This document shows, in pieces, positions 12,043 through 26,900 of a stretch of DNA of 64,000 nt (within the stretch, counting starts at the first letter, position 1; every line of letters starts with the position of its first letter). Both the position numbers and the translations under genes were made by a program. The notes beneath the pieces were generated by a model. That model was given only the letters and a program-made list of their open reading frames with translations. It was not told the origin of the DNA and made no database searches. This stretch comes from Pholis gunnellus (taxonomy: Eukaryota; Chordata; Actinopteri; Perciformes; Pholidae): assembly GCA_910591455.2 (NCBI GenBank), contig OU342809.1, positions 6,941,968 to 7,005,967 on the forward strand. The letters are read 5' to 3'.

Positions 12043-13011
12043 CTGAAAGAGGGAAAATGTTGTTGTTTTTTTAGGAAATTGTGGGATGTGATGACATACA
12101 AGCCATTTTGTAGATTGTTTTAGATAACTAAACATAACAATGAAGCTGCTGTACTTTATTCTTCTTTACTGTAGCAAAATAGAAAACCAAGTGAGTACGT
12201 GTTTAGCACCCACAACCATTGACTCATTTAAATGTGTCATTTCAGACACAGCTCCTACCTTTCTTTTGTTAACCCAATTTACTTTCATGTATCAGCTCAA
12301 CACGGCTTCCAAAGTTGTTTTCGTGAAAATGTTAGCATGATAATAGCACTGTATATATATGTATGTGCCTATGCTAATGCTAATGCTAGCCATGCTAATG
12401 CTGACCACGGTCACCTTCGGCCCAGCAAACTTTCAACACTCCACTCCTGACACATAATGAGTTGCAGCAGAGATTTTAACCTCGATAAACTGCAGAGAAA
12501 GTTCAAGTCTGCTCCGTTGCCTTGATAGGCTACAGATATTTCCTTCCCCCTCCTGAACAGCTTTCCTTCTGCACCTTGGAAGAAATGTGGTCACATTTCC
12601 GACCGCAAAGTCCTTGGGGCCGGCCTGCAAGAGTGCAGTGTTGGGATTCCAGTGTGGGGAGAGCTGGTCTAGGTGCTGTCCAAAGTGCTGAATTCCTCTA
12701 CAGGAGCACCTTGTTCTGCTGCCCACACTGCAAACAGCTGGGGTCTGCAGGTCTGGCTGTCTCACTCACACTGCTCACTGACAAGAATGGGAGCAAGAGC
12801 CTGACGGTACAGAGACTGCACAAGATACGATGAGCATCTAAATATGTTTTACGTAAGCTGTGTGTTATACTTAAGTACTGCTGTGTGAACATCATATAAA
12901 TGTAATGTTATTTCTGTGCTTTCATCTAATAATTTGATGATGATCAAAGTGCAAAATGCGATGTTATTAAGCTAAAAAACACACCGTTTCTACTATTATT
13001 AATAAATGACA

Positions 13012-13100
13012 AAGGTGCACTTAGAAGAGGGTAGATCTCTGCCAGGTGTGTCTGCAACAACCACTGCTGCATTGTGTGATTAATGAATACAACCCACAAT
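13012..13100 (+). repeat. dispersed repeat, copy 1
   Basis: The core CAGGTGTGTCTGCAACAACC and following ACTGCTG is shared with 48438-48524, as are the flanking AAGGTGCACT and ACAACCCACA. The match runs about 85 bp with scattered differences. The family is not recognised. Confidence 0.8.
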
Positions 13101-16100
13101 TGGCAAACCCCCCATCTAGACACTAATGGGCTGGAAGGCATTGTAAATCACACTTCGTTCAAACTCAAAAACAAGTGGCGATGTATGCAGGCAATTGGCT
13201 CAAAGTCCTTGCATAAGGCACGTCGTACAATCTTGCCAAAAACAAAAACAAACTTATCAAGCTGTCGGTCAGGTTAGCAGCGGCTGTGTGGCAGTGATGT
13301 ATCAGCAGTGTGTGTACTTGTAGTTCCATTAGCTGTTAGCTGTTTGCCATGAACACCGTCCAAAACAACGGTTTCAACTGTTTTCATATTCTGGTTTGTT
13401 GCAACAACCACATACATTTAGAATAATATAAACCTGCAAATCCTCAAATAAGAGAGGGTCAAATTTGAAAATGTTTGACATTTATTCTTGATAAATTACC
13501 TAAAAGATGTTTAGTTATCAAAATTGTTGTTGATACATTTTCTGTTGATCTGCTAATTGTTTGAGCGCTGACATATTTATCATGCAATCACGTTATCGAA
13601 TAATAGTTCTATTATGGAATTGAGATGAAAAGGAAGGACTACGGTACACATTTAGCCAAAGGTCGATGACAAAAACTATGCCATACCATTCCTTTTTCTG
13701 TCTAAATATCTCTGAGTCCTTTACTACTCACCTAATGGCTACAGGGGGGCTGGCTTAAAAGGTGGTCTGAAACAGACTGTGGGCTATTAAAACCCTGGTC
13801 TCCCTTCAACTGGCAGTAATCTGGAAGCGGCTGAGCAGCAGAAACAAGGCTAACCGCAGAGCAGAGAGCAATGTTTTATAAGACTTTTGTCTTATGTTGT
13901 GTAATGTACTCAGTTGCAATTATTTGAATCTCTCTAGGTAAAATGTTGTATTTTCTGCACTTCAGAGAGCGAGAAAGCTACTTGATGATTTATCATTTCC
14001 TCAAAGGCTTTCAGAGAAATAACAAAAAAGCGTGATCAGTTTGGCAACAAACGTCACTGTATCATGTTGTACAGATCTAAACGGCAACTCCAGGGTTCTG
14101 GACATTGTGACGTAATGTAATTATCAGAGATTCATCAGAAACTGATATATTTTTTAAGTAACGTCTAGTAAAAAGAGCTGTATTCATTCTTGACAAATTC
14201 TGATGAATATCAATATGAATATCAATATGAACCCGTTAAATTGAAGTGCACTGTATTGGACAATTTGGCTGTAACATGCTCAAACATGTCAAATGTGACA
14301 GATGTGCAATGTGTGTTTAAAGAAATATACAAAAGAGTGCAAAAGAGAGCTGCAACAGTTTTAAATCTGTTGAAACATCAAATGAAGACATAAACCTTGT
14401 AAACATTCAGTGCCTACAATAAATAAACGATCAGATACTGCAGACGGACCCACAGTCCACCAAAATCAGAAATAATGTTCTAAAATGAGCACATGTTGGA
14501 AATGTTTACATCTGCAGCAGCAAAGTACAACAATAAAGTGGAAATTATAAGGAAATGAAAGACAAAAATGTCTCAGTATGGCCTGTGTAATTTTCCCTGA
14601 CCAAACAATCTTTTAACAATTTTAAAAGTTACTAGATGTAAAATCTTTGCTTATTTTACTCAATTTAACGGGCCCAGACAGTGTGGTCAGATAGAACCAA
14701 AGCTGCTAGCATTAGCTGGAGTCCAGCCTTGGCATGACAGCTTTACATAAAGCAGCACAGTAAAACATACTGATTTGCCTATTGCCTGATTTTAAAGAGC
14801 TTCTTTGTGTTACGTACTTTTAAATAAACTGCTTCTTTGCAGTCATTTGCAGCTGTTTTTCATTTCATTTCCTCTTTTTTCTTCAGAGGGATTTTTTGCA
14901 CCTCTTATTCTAGTCTCAGGGGCATTTACTGAACTCTCACAGACGTTTTACCCCCAAAAGCCACTGTTAATTTCCTATCTTGGCACTGGTGCTGCAGCGC
15001 TAGTACCACGGCCACAGGTTTGCCCGATGGGGACTGACTCACAACCACTTGCTCCTTTGGTTAGCAGCAGAGCTGTGCCCCACCAGCTTGTGGTAACTGC
15101 TGCCCCCACCTCACATACATGCACGGATGGTGGCGCGCAACCATAATGTGCGTTGTATCCACACGCATGCACATGCACGCAGATACTGAGTGACCGGCCA
15201 TATAATAAAAATACACAACACACTCGCACTACCTTCCACCCTCACACACATGCACTGTTAAAAAATCGCACTTGCACATAAACGCACAAACAGAGCGTCA
15301 CTGTAATGTTTAAAACAGGATAAAGGCAGTTTCCAGAGAAAGGGTGGTTCCCTGAGCCATAGATGCATGCCCATTTCTGGGCCCATTGAGTTGTGCTGCT
15401 CATGGGGAAAATGATGATGATGGGGCTTGTGCTGGTTGACACCCCCTGGTGGGTCTGGCACTGCCAAGGCTCTGCCTGGCCATAATGAAAGTCAATTACA
15501 CAAGCCAAGGGACTGTGGCTATCAAGACCCTCTTTTTTTCTTTGTGCAATGAACCAAAGAAGAAAATCGGAAATCAGATTTTTTAAATATGTTGTCCGTT
15601 GGGTATAAATATCGATTAGTATGGATCCTTCAATCTCCCTTTTACCTCTTCAATCATATTATGTGTGACGATTCTATAAATCACAAACATGAAAAATTAC
15701 AATCAAAGTTAATCATTCCATATCAAATGCTTGAACTGTTTTCAAACTTATCTTCAGGTTAGAATATAAGTAGAAACACATGATGAATAGAGAATGCATT
15801 TTGGTGCCCCAAGGAGATAGAAATCAAAAACCCAAAGATTCTAAATACACCGAACAAAACGAATATATCAATATGAACCACTACCAGGAAACTCTGTATT
15901 TCAACAACAATGCTCTTGTGTTGGATGCTGTGTGTGCAACATAACTTGACTCCTGTGCCCTCAGGAAAGGAAGGCCCTGGTTTGCTGAACAGCCATGTGG
16001 TTGATGAAAAGCGGCGGAGAAAAAGCACCCATAACAGCAGCTGAAAGCCCTACAGAGGCTGGCCCCAGAGTCCTGACAGGCCTCCAGGAGGAACCACCCT

Positions 16101-19100
16101 GGGATAGCCTCGCTAGCTGCCAGTGGAAAATTGGAGTGACCAGAAAAACCTCAATGAACTTGGAAACATCCAGGAGAGAAGAATGGAGGAATATTAAACC
16201 AGATGTCTAATGGAGTTTAGTGGCAAGTGTCTGCTACACTATCCAAGAAAGTAGGGAGGAAGAAGATGAGTCTTGCTTCACTCAGAACAGGTATAAGCAT
16301 TCATAAATAAGCACAAAGTAGCCTGTTATTTGCCTGTGTCTGGAACTAAAACCAGAGCTGTAGTGAAAGTTACTAACTCAGAGTGCCTTGGCCTGACCAC
16401 ACCACTTTTGACAGCGGCCCCTGCTGCAGTGCCCGTGTCTTTTGACCGCCGCTAAAACGGCAATCTGTGTTTAGAGCCGGAGGCAGGCACACCGCTAGAC
16501 AAATTTCACATGACACAGCACAGGAGATTTACAAGCGACGACACTATACAGGCAGTGCTGCTGGTGTAGTATAGGCTAGCTGATGTAGTAACACTGCCGC
16601 CGACCGCAACGGGCCTCGCTTTCTTCACCGCTCACAGGCCATGGTCAGGCTATGTCGCTGACAAGAGAGGAAAGGGAAAAGATATACTGAATGGACTCTG
16701 TCCCAGAAAACAACCCAAAGACAGTTTTGTTTTGTCTTGGGGTGGCACACCAAAACCAAGGGTCATGACTTCATTTCAGAAATTCCATTATGCTGTTGTG
16801 GTATATTTGAAAACGATGTCAATATGAGAGTTAGGGAAATCACACAATATACTTTGGTTTCTTATTTTAATGTTTTACTTCCTATCTAAAGTGCATAGAC
16901 TAATACCAGTACAGTCAACATTATCAGTTCCACAACAACATTGTGTTTTAATGTGTCATGTTATGTATCTGTATACACGTGTGTGAGGCCATCCGTTGTT
17001 CTTCAAAGAGGCTAGTTGTCCTTTTCCTAAAAAAGGCAAATATAAAGCTTTATTCACTTTACTGGGAACAAGCCTACTCAAGTTTAAAATCATCTTATGC
17101 ATATGCGAGTTGCGACGGGGGGCCATCAATTGTATCAGGGTGGCCGTGCCCCCCCCCCCCCCCTCCCCCAGCCACTCCTTGGCAGCGACACTGGTGTCTA
17201 TCTAGATAAAGGGTTGAAATCTAAACTCAACTACTCCGTTTTCTAGGCAACAAATGGGCAGCAAACAGACCATTACATTTTTCTGAACACAGTTTGTCAG
17301 CTGTACGATAATGTTTATTTAATGGCATTGAGAAATCTGATGACAACCAAATTCAAATTCCTTGTTTGTGTTAGCCACAAAACTTGTTTCTTACGGTTGC
17401 ACAATCTCATAAGAAGGTCTGCGGCCGATGTGAGCTGCAGTGAAGCATGCTGTAAGAACGCCGCAGCACGAATAGGCTACAACATTTTTATTGCAAAGGT
17501 GAGGAGGACCGGATGTATTACAATAAGAGGACAGAATAAGAAATTTAGCAGTTGAAAAAGGGCTGGAGAGAAGTAGTTTAGGCTGGAATACTGGTGGGGG
17601 TCTTGTCAAGCAACAGGAAAACACACACACACGCACACACACACACAACACTCACAGACCGGCAGAGCCCAGCAGTGCAGTTGAATGGCCTCTCCACACA
17701 AGCCAAGCCTGTTGGTGGAGCAGTGAAGGGAAAAGCTTTTTAAAGGCCCCCTCATCCCGGACATGCACTCACACCCCGGGGACAGAGGAGGACTGGATTG
17801 CATAAGAAACTACATCTCAACAACACAACGATACACAGGAGTTTTGGAACTTCATATCCATTAAATCCATTAAGCACAAGGACATCCTGTCACGGACAAA
17901 TGACACTAAAGTGAACAAAGGGGAAAGTGTCACCTGCTGGTGGCCAGGGGTCTCTACACTCGTGGTGATGTTGACTGACAGCATATTACAAACAGGACAG
18001 GACTCATCCAGAGGAGCCGGCACTTCTCCTCAATTGCCAACTATATTTTTAAGGTGGACAGGGAGATAACTAAAGTAAATTATGGAGCTGCGTGTAGGTT
18101 CACTGACTTTAAACTAAATCCTGTTAAAGGTTTTTCTACTTATTCCCCGCTGCTTTCTTTGCCTTGCTGCACTTCCACTCTCCAAATAAAGTGATAATCC
18201 TAAAGCCAAGAAAGTCCCTACTCTTCTTCAAAAACTAAAATGCAAAAACTAAACGTCTACAGGGTGATCAATTCCAAACTTAAACAAAAGAGTGAATCAA
18301 ATAGAAATCTGAGATACTTCTTGGCATTGTGTTAGCACTAATTGTATGCAATAGTTCATGCACACACTATGAACAAAAGGAAATTTTCCACACAGTACAT
18401 ATATAATAATGTTATGACACCCAAAACACTGAAAACAAGCTCTAACCAATGCCTTGCCGGCGCTGGAACTGTGTCTCCAGGGCCCCATGGAAGGGGAAGA
18501 AAGTTGGAGGAAAACCCCTTTGCTTTGTATACCAATCACTGAACTGACTAATGCGCTCTCTACTACTGTTTTCCGTTCCGCTTTATGTACCGTTGCTATG
18601 AACATATGCTCCCAGCAAATTATAGACAAAGCTGTGGTCCGTGAGGTTTGCAGCTTGAGGAATTAGCACAGCCGTGTTCCTGTACAATAAAATAATATTG
18701 TTTTACCAGAACTAGGCTCCACAGTCTCAGTGGACTCACATCATGGAGCTGGGGAAGTGACACGCTTTGGCACAGCCGATTACTGTAGGGTCCCGAGTTT
18801 GATTCATATAATAAGGAGGGCTTTGAGCAGTAAAGCTAAAACAATTATGAGGGTATTTAACGTCGCCGGTATTAAACGCCGAGAATCTAAGTAAGCTGCC
18901 TCCCAGGCATAGAAAATTGGGCTGGCAGAAAACATCTGAAAAGCATCCTTTTTTCTTCCCTGATCTCCCTGAGGTGGAGATAAAGCTTTTTCACTGAATA
19001 CCGAGACTTGCTAAAACAGGCACAAATCCTTCTTCCTACCCTTTCATCCTAATAATGAGATAATCAGGACCTCACCTGCTCAGATCTGGAAATGTAGGCC

Positions 19101-19441
19101 TGCATGTGCTGCACACGGTAATCATCAAGTTCATTTGAGGACAGAGTTGAGGATTTTCCTCAATTTCAATCCCTTTGGACTTTGTTTCATCTTCAATGGA
19201 AACATATTTACTGAGATATAAATCAATCCCACATCATATTATCGAGGATATCATTATCATCATCACTATAATCAGCGAGTCAAATATGCCACTGATGACA
19301 TGTTTTGTTTCTCATTACAAAAGAAACTTTCAGATCTAACGTTTCCATATTCGTTGATAGTCATCAAACCCTCAAATAAAGCTCCAGGTCTCTTAACATC
19401 CTCTCCCTCCCACCAGTGTCTCTCTGCCTCGAACCCGCCAA

Positions 19442-19467
19442 CTCTCTCTCTCTCTCTCTCTCTCTCT
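19442..19467. repeat. (TC)n microsatellite
   Basis: Uninterrupted CT/TC run of about 26 bases in wnt7b intron 2. Confidence 0.9.
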
Positions 19468-19699
19468 GAGCTCTCACCTAAGTGGGCCAGTAGCGGTGTG
19501 ATTGTTGGCACATGTAAATGTCCAGTGGCAGCCCTGCGTGTAGAGAATACAGTGATCGGCCTGGGATTGTGTGGAACAAAGCGCACTGTGAGATTACAGT
19601 TGATCCTCTCGCATCCTGTTTCCTCCTGCGTCTAGCGGCACTGGCAGACACAGACAGACGCAGATCCCAACCGATAACGCAGCGATGCAGGGAGGGGCG

Positions 19700-19726
19700 A
19701 CACACACACACACACACACACACACA
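19700..19726. repeat. (CA)n microsatellite
   Basis: Run of about 13 CA units, followed by a GC-rich stretch. Confidence 0.9.
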
Positions 19727-19790
19727 GGGGCCCGAGGGCCAGGGCCCGGGACGACCCCGGGCCACGTCAGCAGACGGACGGTGGGTGGGC

Positions 19791-19792
<2 letters not shown>

Positions 19793-19853
<61 letters not shown>
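19793..19853. repeat. (GA)n microsatellite
   Basis: About 30 uninterrupted GA units, among the longest pure runs in the window. On the opposite strand it makes a long Leu/Ser open frame that is not a gene. Confidence 0.95.
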
Positions 19854-19857
<4 letters not shown>

Positions 19858-20745
19858 GAGGGAAAGGAGAGGGACCCCAGCTCCCGACACACCCACACAG
19901 TCTGAGACAGAGGCAGAGCTGATGAATGAACAAGGGGCCTGGCGATGATAGCGCTGTTTGGTTGCGTAGGACGAGAGGCCCCACCCTAGATACAGACACA
20001 TGTTGTGGGCAGGGGATGTGAGGCGAAAAATTGGGAGAAAAAGAGTAAGAGATGACCTTTACCAAGCCCTGATGACCACAGCCCACACACTGCAGAACAG
20101 CAACACATCAGACTACCCCTATCTGATAAAAGTTAGGGGAAAACATCCTACACATCGGGACGGACACACACACCACACACATTTATACGAATGCTCTGTT
20201 TTTTCTGGACTCACACAGAGGAGGGCAGAGAGGATTACAGCTACCCACATGATGACGGGCTGAAAAATAGGCCTTTTATCCACCACCGTTCCACCATAAC
20301 ACAATGCACGCATCATTTCCACGCTGGTATCCGCATAGCACCAAGTACTTGGCTGCCTGCGAGTGAATCCGCAGTTTTGCTGTTAGCTCGGCACTACAAT
20401 GCATCAGAGATATTTGCAATATAGCATCCTTTTACGATAGTGACAACATCTTTACTTGGAATGAGCTGAAAGATTACATATCTGAGTCGATAACCACAAT
20501 GCGCCTGAAGGGGTGTACAACCAACAAGAAACTAATCCCACGAAGGGAAAAACCTCGGCGGCAGTGAGATGATTGATGGTACTTTAGGAGGGTTCACCAG
20601 TGTCAAAGTACCCAATTGTGTGCTCTTGAAAAACCCCTAGGTTTGAAGGATGAGTTTTCAACTGTCTTTATTACACTAGTCCTGGGTATAACACTTATAG
20701 CCAACTCACTAAGCTCATATGTCAAACAGGGAAACGTCGTCGTTC

Positions 20746-20805
20746 TTTCAAGGAAGAATTTAACTGTGAAGCCTCTCTCTTCTCTCTCGCTCTCTCTTTT
20801 TATAT

Positions 20806-20861
<56 letters not shown>

Positions 20862-20971
20862 AAGAGAGAGGCTTCACAGTTAAATTCTCTCTCTCTCTTT
20901 TATATATATATATATATCTTTATATATATATATATATATAAAAAGAGAGAGAGAGAGAGGCTTCCTTGAAA
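20746..20971. repeat. nested inverted repeat with GA and TA tracts
   Basis: A 27 bp arm at 20756-20782 (starting GAATTTAACTGTGAAGCC) has a perfect reverse complement at 20861-20887. Around it, an 11 bp arm TTTCAAGGAAG at 20746-20756 pairs with CTTCCTTGAAA at 20961-20971. The sequence between arms is made of (GA)n, (TC)n and (TA)n runs that can extend the pairing. The whole could fold as a large hairpin or cruciform. It lies in wnt7b intron 2. Confidence 0.9.
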
Positions 20972-23900
20972 AAGCAAAAAAAAAAAAAATATATGTATAT
21001 ATATATATATATGAGAAGCAAAGAAATTGGGTTAATAGATTAATTCCCTCTAAATGTTGAATAAGCATGGGGTTGACCGTGCAGCTGGCTACAGTTACAC
21101 TGTACGACTGCTCTAAAAGAAACAATGTTTATCATGTAGTTGACATTTAACTAAAATGTCCGTTTTTAAGACGGCATCGCATGAGTTTGTTGAAAAAAGT
21201 TCAGCTGGTCGAAATTAATATTTCAACTTGCATTTCCTTTTCCTTTGTCAAAATGAGGAAACAAAGCACGAGGGGAACCACATGGCCATTTGAATAGATT
21301 TCCTCGTCCGTTCATTATTAGCCTTAGGTTGGACTATGATGTTGTACTTGCATTCTTCTGGGATATGATTTCACCACAAATGACCATCAACTGATTCCGA
21401 GAAGGGGAAGGAGCTCCGCCAATGCGTTCATAATCTGCAAGTATTTTGTTGTCTTCAAACCAGGAGCTGGTAGTTCAGCGTACGAGAGGAGAAACGCTGG
21501 GGGGAAAGCAAACAAATGGCTAATTTAAGTCTTCAACAACAAACACAATGTGAGGATCGTAATACGACTGCCACTGTACTTTTTTACTATATGTTTTAAA
21601 TGATATGCACTCCTATGAAAGCTGCTGTGAGACCATTGTCTCCTGTTATAACATTGGTCGAAGAGGTCTGAAATGCCAAAGAGCTGTCTTCAGAACTGTG
21701 ACAATTAGGTCGACACAACGATTATTTTTTTAAATTCAAGAGTGTGGGGTGAAGTTCAGAATAGCTTAGGACACAAAACACCAAATCCAGTGCATCTGTT
21801 GTCTTTGACACATTGCTTCCGAGCGTGAAAACACAAAAACATTTAATCAACTTCAGCGTTTTTAAAAACGGGACGCAATGCAAAACTCTAAACCAAAATC
21901 CCCAAACTTCTATCAACCACGTCCTCTTTGCACTTATCCTCCTCCACTGTTTAAATTGGGGATACAAACAAGAATCGACCTCAGCCATGAGTTAAGTCTG
22001 CCTGCAGTGACCTTTCCCCTCCTCTGAGAGGGAGCTCTGCTCGAAGGGAGTCCTGCAACTCCAGCTCCCGATCAAGTACGTGCCTGTCCGGGAGTTCTTT
22101 CCACACAAGTGGTTTTCAATGAACCTGCTGACTTAAACATCCTTTATCTTACTAGACACTGGTTTGGCCACTGCAGCCCTGAAGTCCTGGCAGGTGGATC
22201 GCCCACTGCCTTCACTACACTCGTCCAAGGGGAGATGGATGGAGGAGGGAGGGACTGACTGGCTGGGAGATGATACCCTGAAGGAGGAGGGGGGAATGCA
22301 GACACTCTATTCTCCTCCCTTAAAGCCTAAGCCTCCACATTTGATCATACTTTAATTTGTTTTGGTAACTACTCAGATGGACATTTCATATCCAGTTTCC
22401 CTGTTCTCATCCTGAGAGTTTCTAGTAATGATGCACAGCTTGGGGCAACAAGTCAGTGAGGTAAATGAGAGAGAGAGAGAGAGTGAACTGAAGAGAAAGC
22501 GAAAGGGAAGAGAGGCATGATGTAGGTCACAGAGCAAAAAGACTTTTCCTTGCATCTTTTCTGAAAAGCCTTTTTTGTTTCAAAGTAGCATTTATACAAC
22601 AATGTCTTGCCTTCAATTCTACCTCGTTGATTTGGTGTTCTTCAAACAACAGTTCAATTTAGGTTTTTTTTGGTGCTGCTGAAAAATAGAAATAATAACG
22701 CTGCAGTATATCCCCCGCAACAAAAAGGCTCACCTGCTCAAGTGCTGCATCTATTCTTGTGCAATGGGCCTGAGGCAGGATGATTGAACTTTTGTTATAT
22801 TTCACTGCCGGGACAACAAGAAACCTCTTTCAGCATGAAAAGCGTGAATCAGGACGGTGACAAACTGGCTGGAAAGTCAAACAGAGAGTAACCAGAGCAG
22901 GCCTTTTCATGACAAGAGGGCCAGAGTTGGCCTTTGATGCTGAGTGTAGCCGTTGAAAGGTGTCCATTTTCAAGCACTAATCGCCAACATCAAGTGCATT
23001 GCAATTTGAACAGAGCTGTAAGATGTTCATAAGCAGGTTTTTTAAGTGAAGGGCATCTCTATTACTGGTGGTTTACCGGAGGAATGTCTGATGGTAGATG
23101 CTTTTTTTTAAAGTCAAGTCAAAACATAACATTAAAGAAGGAAAAAGTAAGAATATACAGTAATAGTGGATTTGATTTCCACAACCTGAGTTGTGCAAAA
23201 GAATAAATTTAAAAGGAAAATAAAGCAACCAACAGAGTAATACTGTTCATGTGTAAAAGTTGAGGTATGGGGCAAAGATCACTGGCTGGATCTAAGACAC
23301 GTCAACTTATTATGTGAGATGTGTAACAGAAACCACATGGGGCTTTCGATGCACTTCACGCGTGGGTGAACACACTTAAATACGAATAATAAAACGGCAT
23401 CAACAAATCACAGCCCTGGGATCAGTCTCTGACAGAAATATTTAAAATAGAATGATTCATCCAGAAAGCAGGCCAAGGATTATGATTGGAGGATTGACCA
23501 CGTTTGCCATTCTTGTCCCGGAGCCCCTTCCTTTCCTCCTGACTCGCTGACGGATTTGTCTCTAATTTCATTATTACTTCTTGATAGACTGCAGCAGGCC
23601 ACTCAATAACACCCATTTCTGTTAGCACAGCATAATTCACTCCACATTTTTCTACAGACTGAAAGTACCAGCTCATGCCAACACCATAGCGGGGCACATG
23701 GAGAGGATCGCTAAATCTGCCTCTGCAGACGAGACAGAGACGCACTTAAATTGCCAGTTTCAAGTCTCGCTGCGAGTTTATGGTGTTGTTCTCCAATTTG
23801 TCGATTAGAGAATAATGAGGGAGCCAGCGTTCTTTGCAAAACAGAGGAACCGCCAAGGGATAGATCTGCAACAAGAATGGGGATGCTTTCATTTTTCCAT

Positions 23901-26900
23901 CAATCCATCTACCCCTCGAGTCTTGTGTTCAGGCAACGGAGAAGGTGCCAGCAGAAGCCATCTACTGAGCTGAATACACTTTTTCTGTTTACAGTAGAAG
24001 AGTGAAATACAGATCAAATGTCCATTCTTTGAAACTGAATCACCTCTGCTGAATGAAGATATCTCAGGCTCTGTAATGCTCAATAACCCAACTATTAATG
24101 TGTGCTGTCTTGGAAAGCGAATGTAATACCATGGAGAAGCTCCAGAACAGAAAGACCGCCTCCAAGAGCCGGCAGCACAGAGAGAATGCATTAGACTTGC
24201 GGTCGGCTGATCTTCAGTTCTTGAAGAAATGCCGACATCTCCTCCCTCCAGTCCAAAACTAAGACTGGATCACAGAGCGGGGGGAAAGGTTTAGTGTTCA
24301 TAATTTGGGGGATTTGAATGAAAAACTTAAATGGGAGCGGAACGGGAATATCTTTTCCCCTGCACTTGATTATGATGATGTGGGAATTTGCAGATTCGGA
24401 GAAGGGATTGGAACATTTTGCCGAAGGGGTGTATTCCATGATTTCATATGCCATGCTAGAGAATTCCATAATACAGACAGACGTGATCAGAAAACATGGT
24501 TACATCTTCACTCGTGAGCAACAAACACTGGAAACTATCACAACTAGGAATGTCGTGCGCCAGCTGATGGCAGTTTGACAGTGAGGTGTTGAGAGAAAAC
24601 CCTAAATCGCCCACTTTTGGCAGTGGGGTTTTGCAGTAGCTGTGGCTTGTGTGGTCTCCCACGATGACCTAGTGGGACACTGCTAAACTGAACGAGCACT
24701 GTCAGATCCCGACCAACAGCCTTCCCACCGACATCAGTGGAGAGCTTCGTCCCAGGATGCAATAGCCAACCAAGGCGCCTGTATCCAGCCGTCTATCTTA
24801 TCACTCGGTTAAAGATTAGGGAGAACAGCCACAGGGTTCAACTTTTACAATTACGTATCTCCATGCCAACAAAAATAACTCAGTTTGAATATGTTTACTG
24901 AGAGGAAAAGGCTTAAACATCAACTAATGGTGGTAATACTGTGAATGGCTGAGGTGAATACAGCCATCATTTAAAGAACTTCAGATCTGTATATCACTGC
25001 AGTGTGATATATATCACAACTAGGGTCACAATATTCAATCATTTTTTCTACTTCTATTTAACACAGGATTTAGGCTCCAGGGGGCAAAACTCAATAACTT
25101 CACCCCTGCTAAGACACTAACACAAAAAACATGCAGTTAAAATGAGCGCATTCAAGGACACTGCCACTCTCCAGATAACCAGACAATACTCTGTGCTGTT
25201 TAAAACAAGCCTGATTTACTATAGATCGTTGCAGAAAGTCAAGTGGAACAGCCGGCACACTTCACCTATCATTTATGTGTGTGTGACAAAGGAAAGGGAG
25301 CCAAATTCAACAAGACTTGTTGAATTACATGTTTTCTGATCTCGGCAGCCCAGTAAAATTGACTAGGTTGTTTTTGTTTTAAAAGATATGATATGGTTAC
25401 ACTATTGTGATTTGTTTAGTGACTCCTCATGTTATAAATGATGAGCCCCTCCACATCAATCAAATATAAATCCATAGTAATGAGGACCTTTGTGCCAATG
25501 CAAAAAAATACTCACAGTAGCTTCGGCAATGAAGACTTTTGTGTGTGGTATCCTGTGGTAGCCCAAATATGCTGGCTTGTCTTAAAGCGTATGGCAGTTG
25601 TAATCAATCATCGGATAATTTACTGCAGATCATCAACTACTTAAAATGCTCAATGTCAAGCAACAAACTAACTCAGGTAACATTAAAATACCTGTGCCAG
25701 CTGAAAATAAGCTCAGACGTGATTTGCCATATTTCATGTCTCCAGAATGACGCAATGGCCAGTGGTGAGAGGATTTCTCAACTCACTGCAAGTCGATTCA
25801 ATACAGCTTAGTTTTCTGCGCATGCTAATGTTCCAGTCAGTGAGTGAATTTATTGTTCATCTCTGAATTTTTTGTCTTGCTTTTCACCACAGTTTATCAA
25901 AAACACATTTATTAAACAATACTTTTTGTGTGTGAATGGGCGTGTGTTGTTTTGATAAGTCTTTTGCCAGTGCATTCATTGACAGAAATATCATTCAAAT
26001 GCAAAACATGCACTTGAACTCAATTTGTTTTTTTCCAGTTATTGATGCTTTTAGCACTTGAAGCTCTATTGTGTGACCTTCAAAAACCATGAACCCACAT
26101 CACGATCACAAAACTATAGAGCACAAGCCTCTGTTTAGACGGGTTTACCGACCCGACGGACAAAGAGCTGCTGTGTGCGCCTCAGTACAGCTATGGGTTT
26201 CACATAATATGCCAACACTGTCAAAAGGCACAAACCATGCAACGTTTTCTCCCTTTTGCCCCCGTTGTATAGAGGAGTAAATCTATTCACTTGAAGGAGA
26301 GAGGAAGAACCAGGCGCGTCTGAATCTCTGTGACAGTTTTTACAAACTAACAAGAACAAAGTTACAGCACTGTGAGTGAGACCACAGGGTGCCAATGACG
26401 CACACATGGAGCCACGATCTCTCTCGCTCGAATCTCGGCAGATTTGTCATGATTGTCATACAGAAGGAAAATAAGTCTTTTGTTCGCTGGTTATTTTCTT
26501 TATTCAACAAAAACCCTAATCAATAATGTCTCTGTAAATGTGTCATGGGAACCCATGAGCACAATCAAGTCCCACACTGGTCTAAAAGATGACGTCGTCG
26601 TTGGAATACATTTTTTTTTGAGAAGGCCACAAAGTCCCATCATTATTGGACAATCATGGAAGGCCCAGTAGTCATCACTCTCTGACCAGAACTGGACACC
26701 AAAAGTCATGTGCTCAGCGCGGGCGCATGAAGCATTTATTTGTGTCGATCGACTATGGAAACCAAACCAGAAGAGCGAAGGCGGGCATGAAATTCAGATG
26801 ACGCCGTTATGAGATGTTGATCTCACATCACTGATGAAAACTTGGGTTGAATGGCTTCAGAATACACAAAGATGAGTTACAATGCTTACAATCCCCATCA

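Noticed and set aside
18741..18830. tRNA-like or SINE box-B-like string (GAGTTTGATTC)
   Set aside because: No partner box A or SINE body was convincing.
19478..20086. 202-codon minus-strand frame
   Set aside because: It is kept open by the TC and TG microsatellites, giving Leu-Ser and Val-Cys runs; not a gene.
23255..23275. let-7-like string (TTGAGGTATGG), sought because let-7 genes lie near mammalian WNT7B
   Set aside because: It differs from let-7 after the first bases and has no matching hairpin arm; the same holds for the GAGGTA strings near 35301 and 55149.
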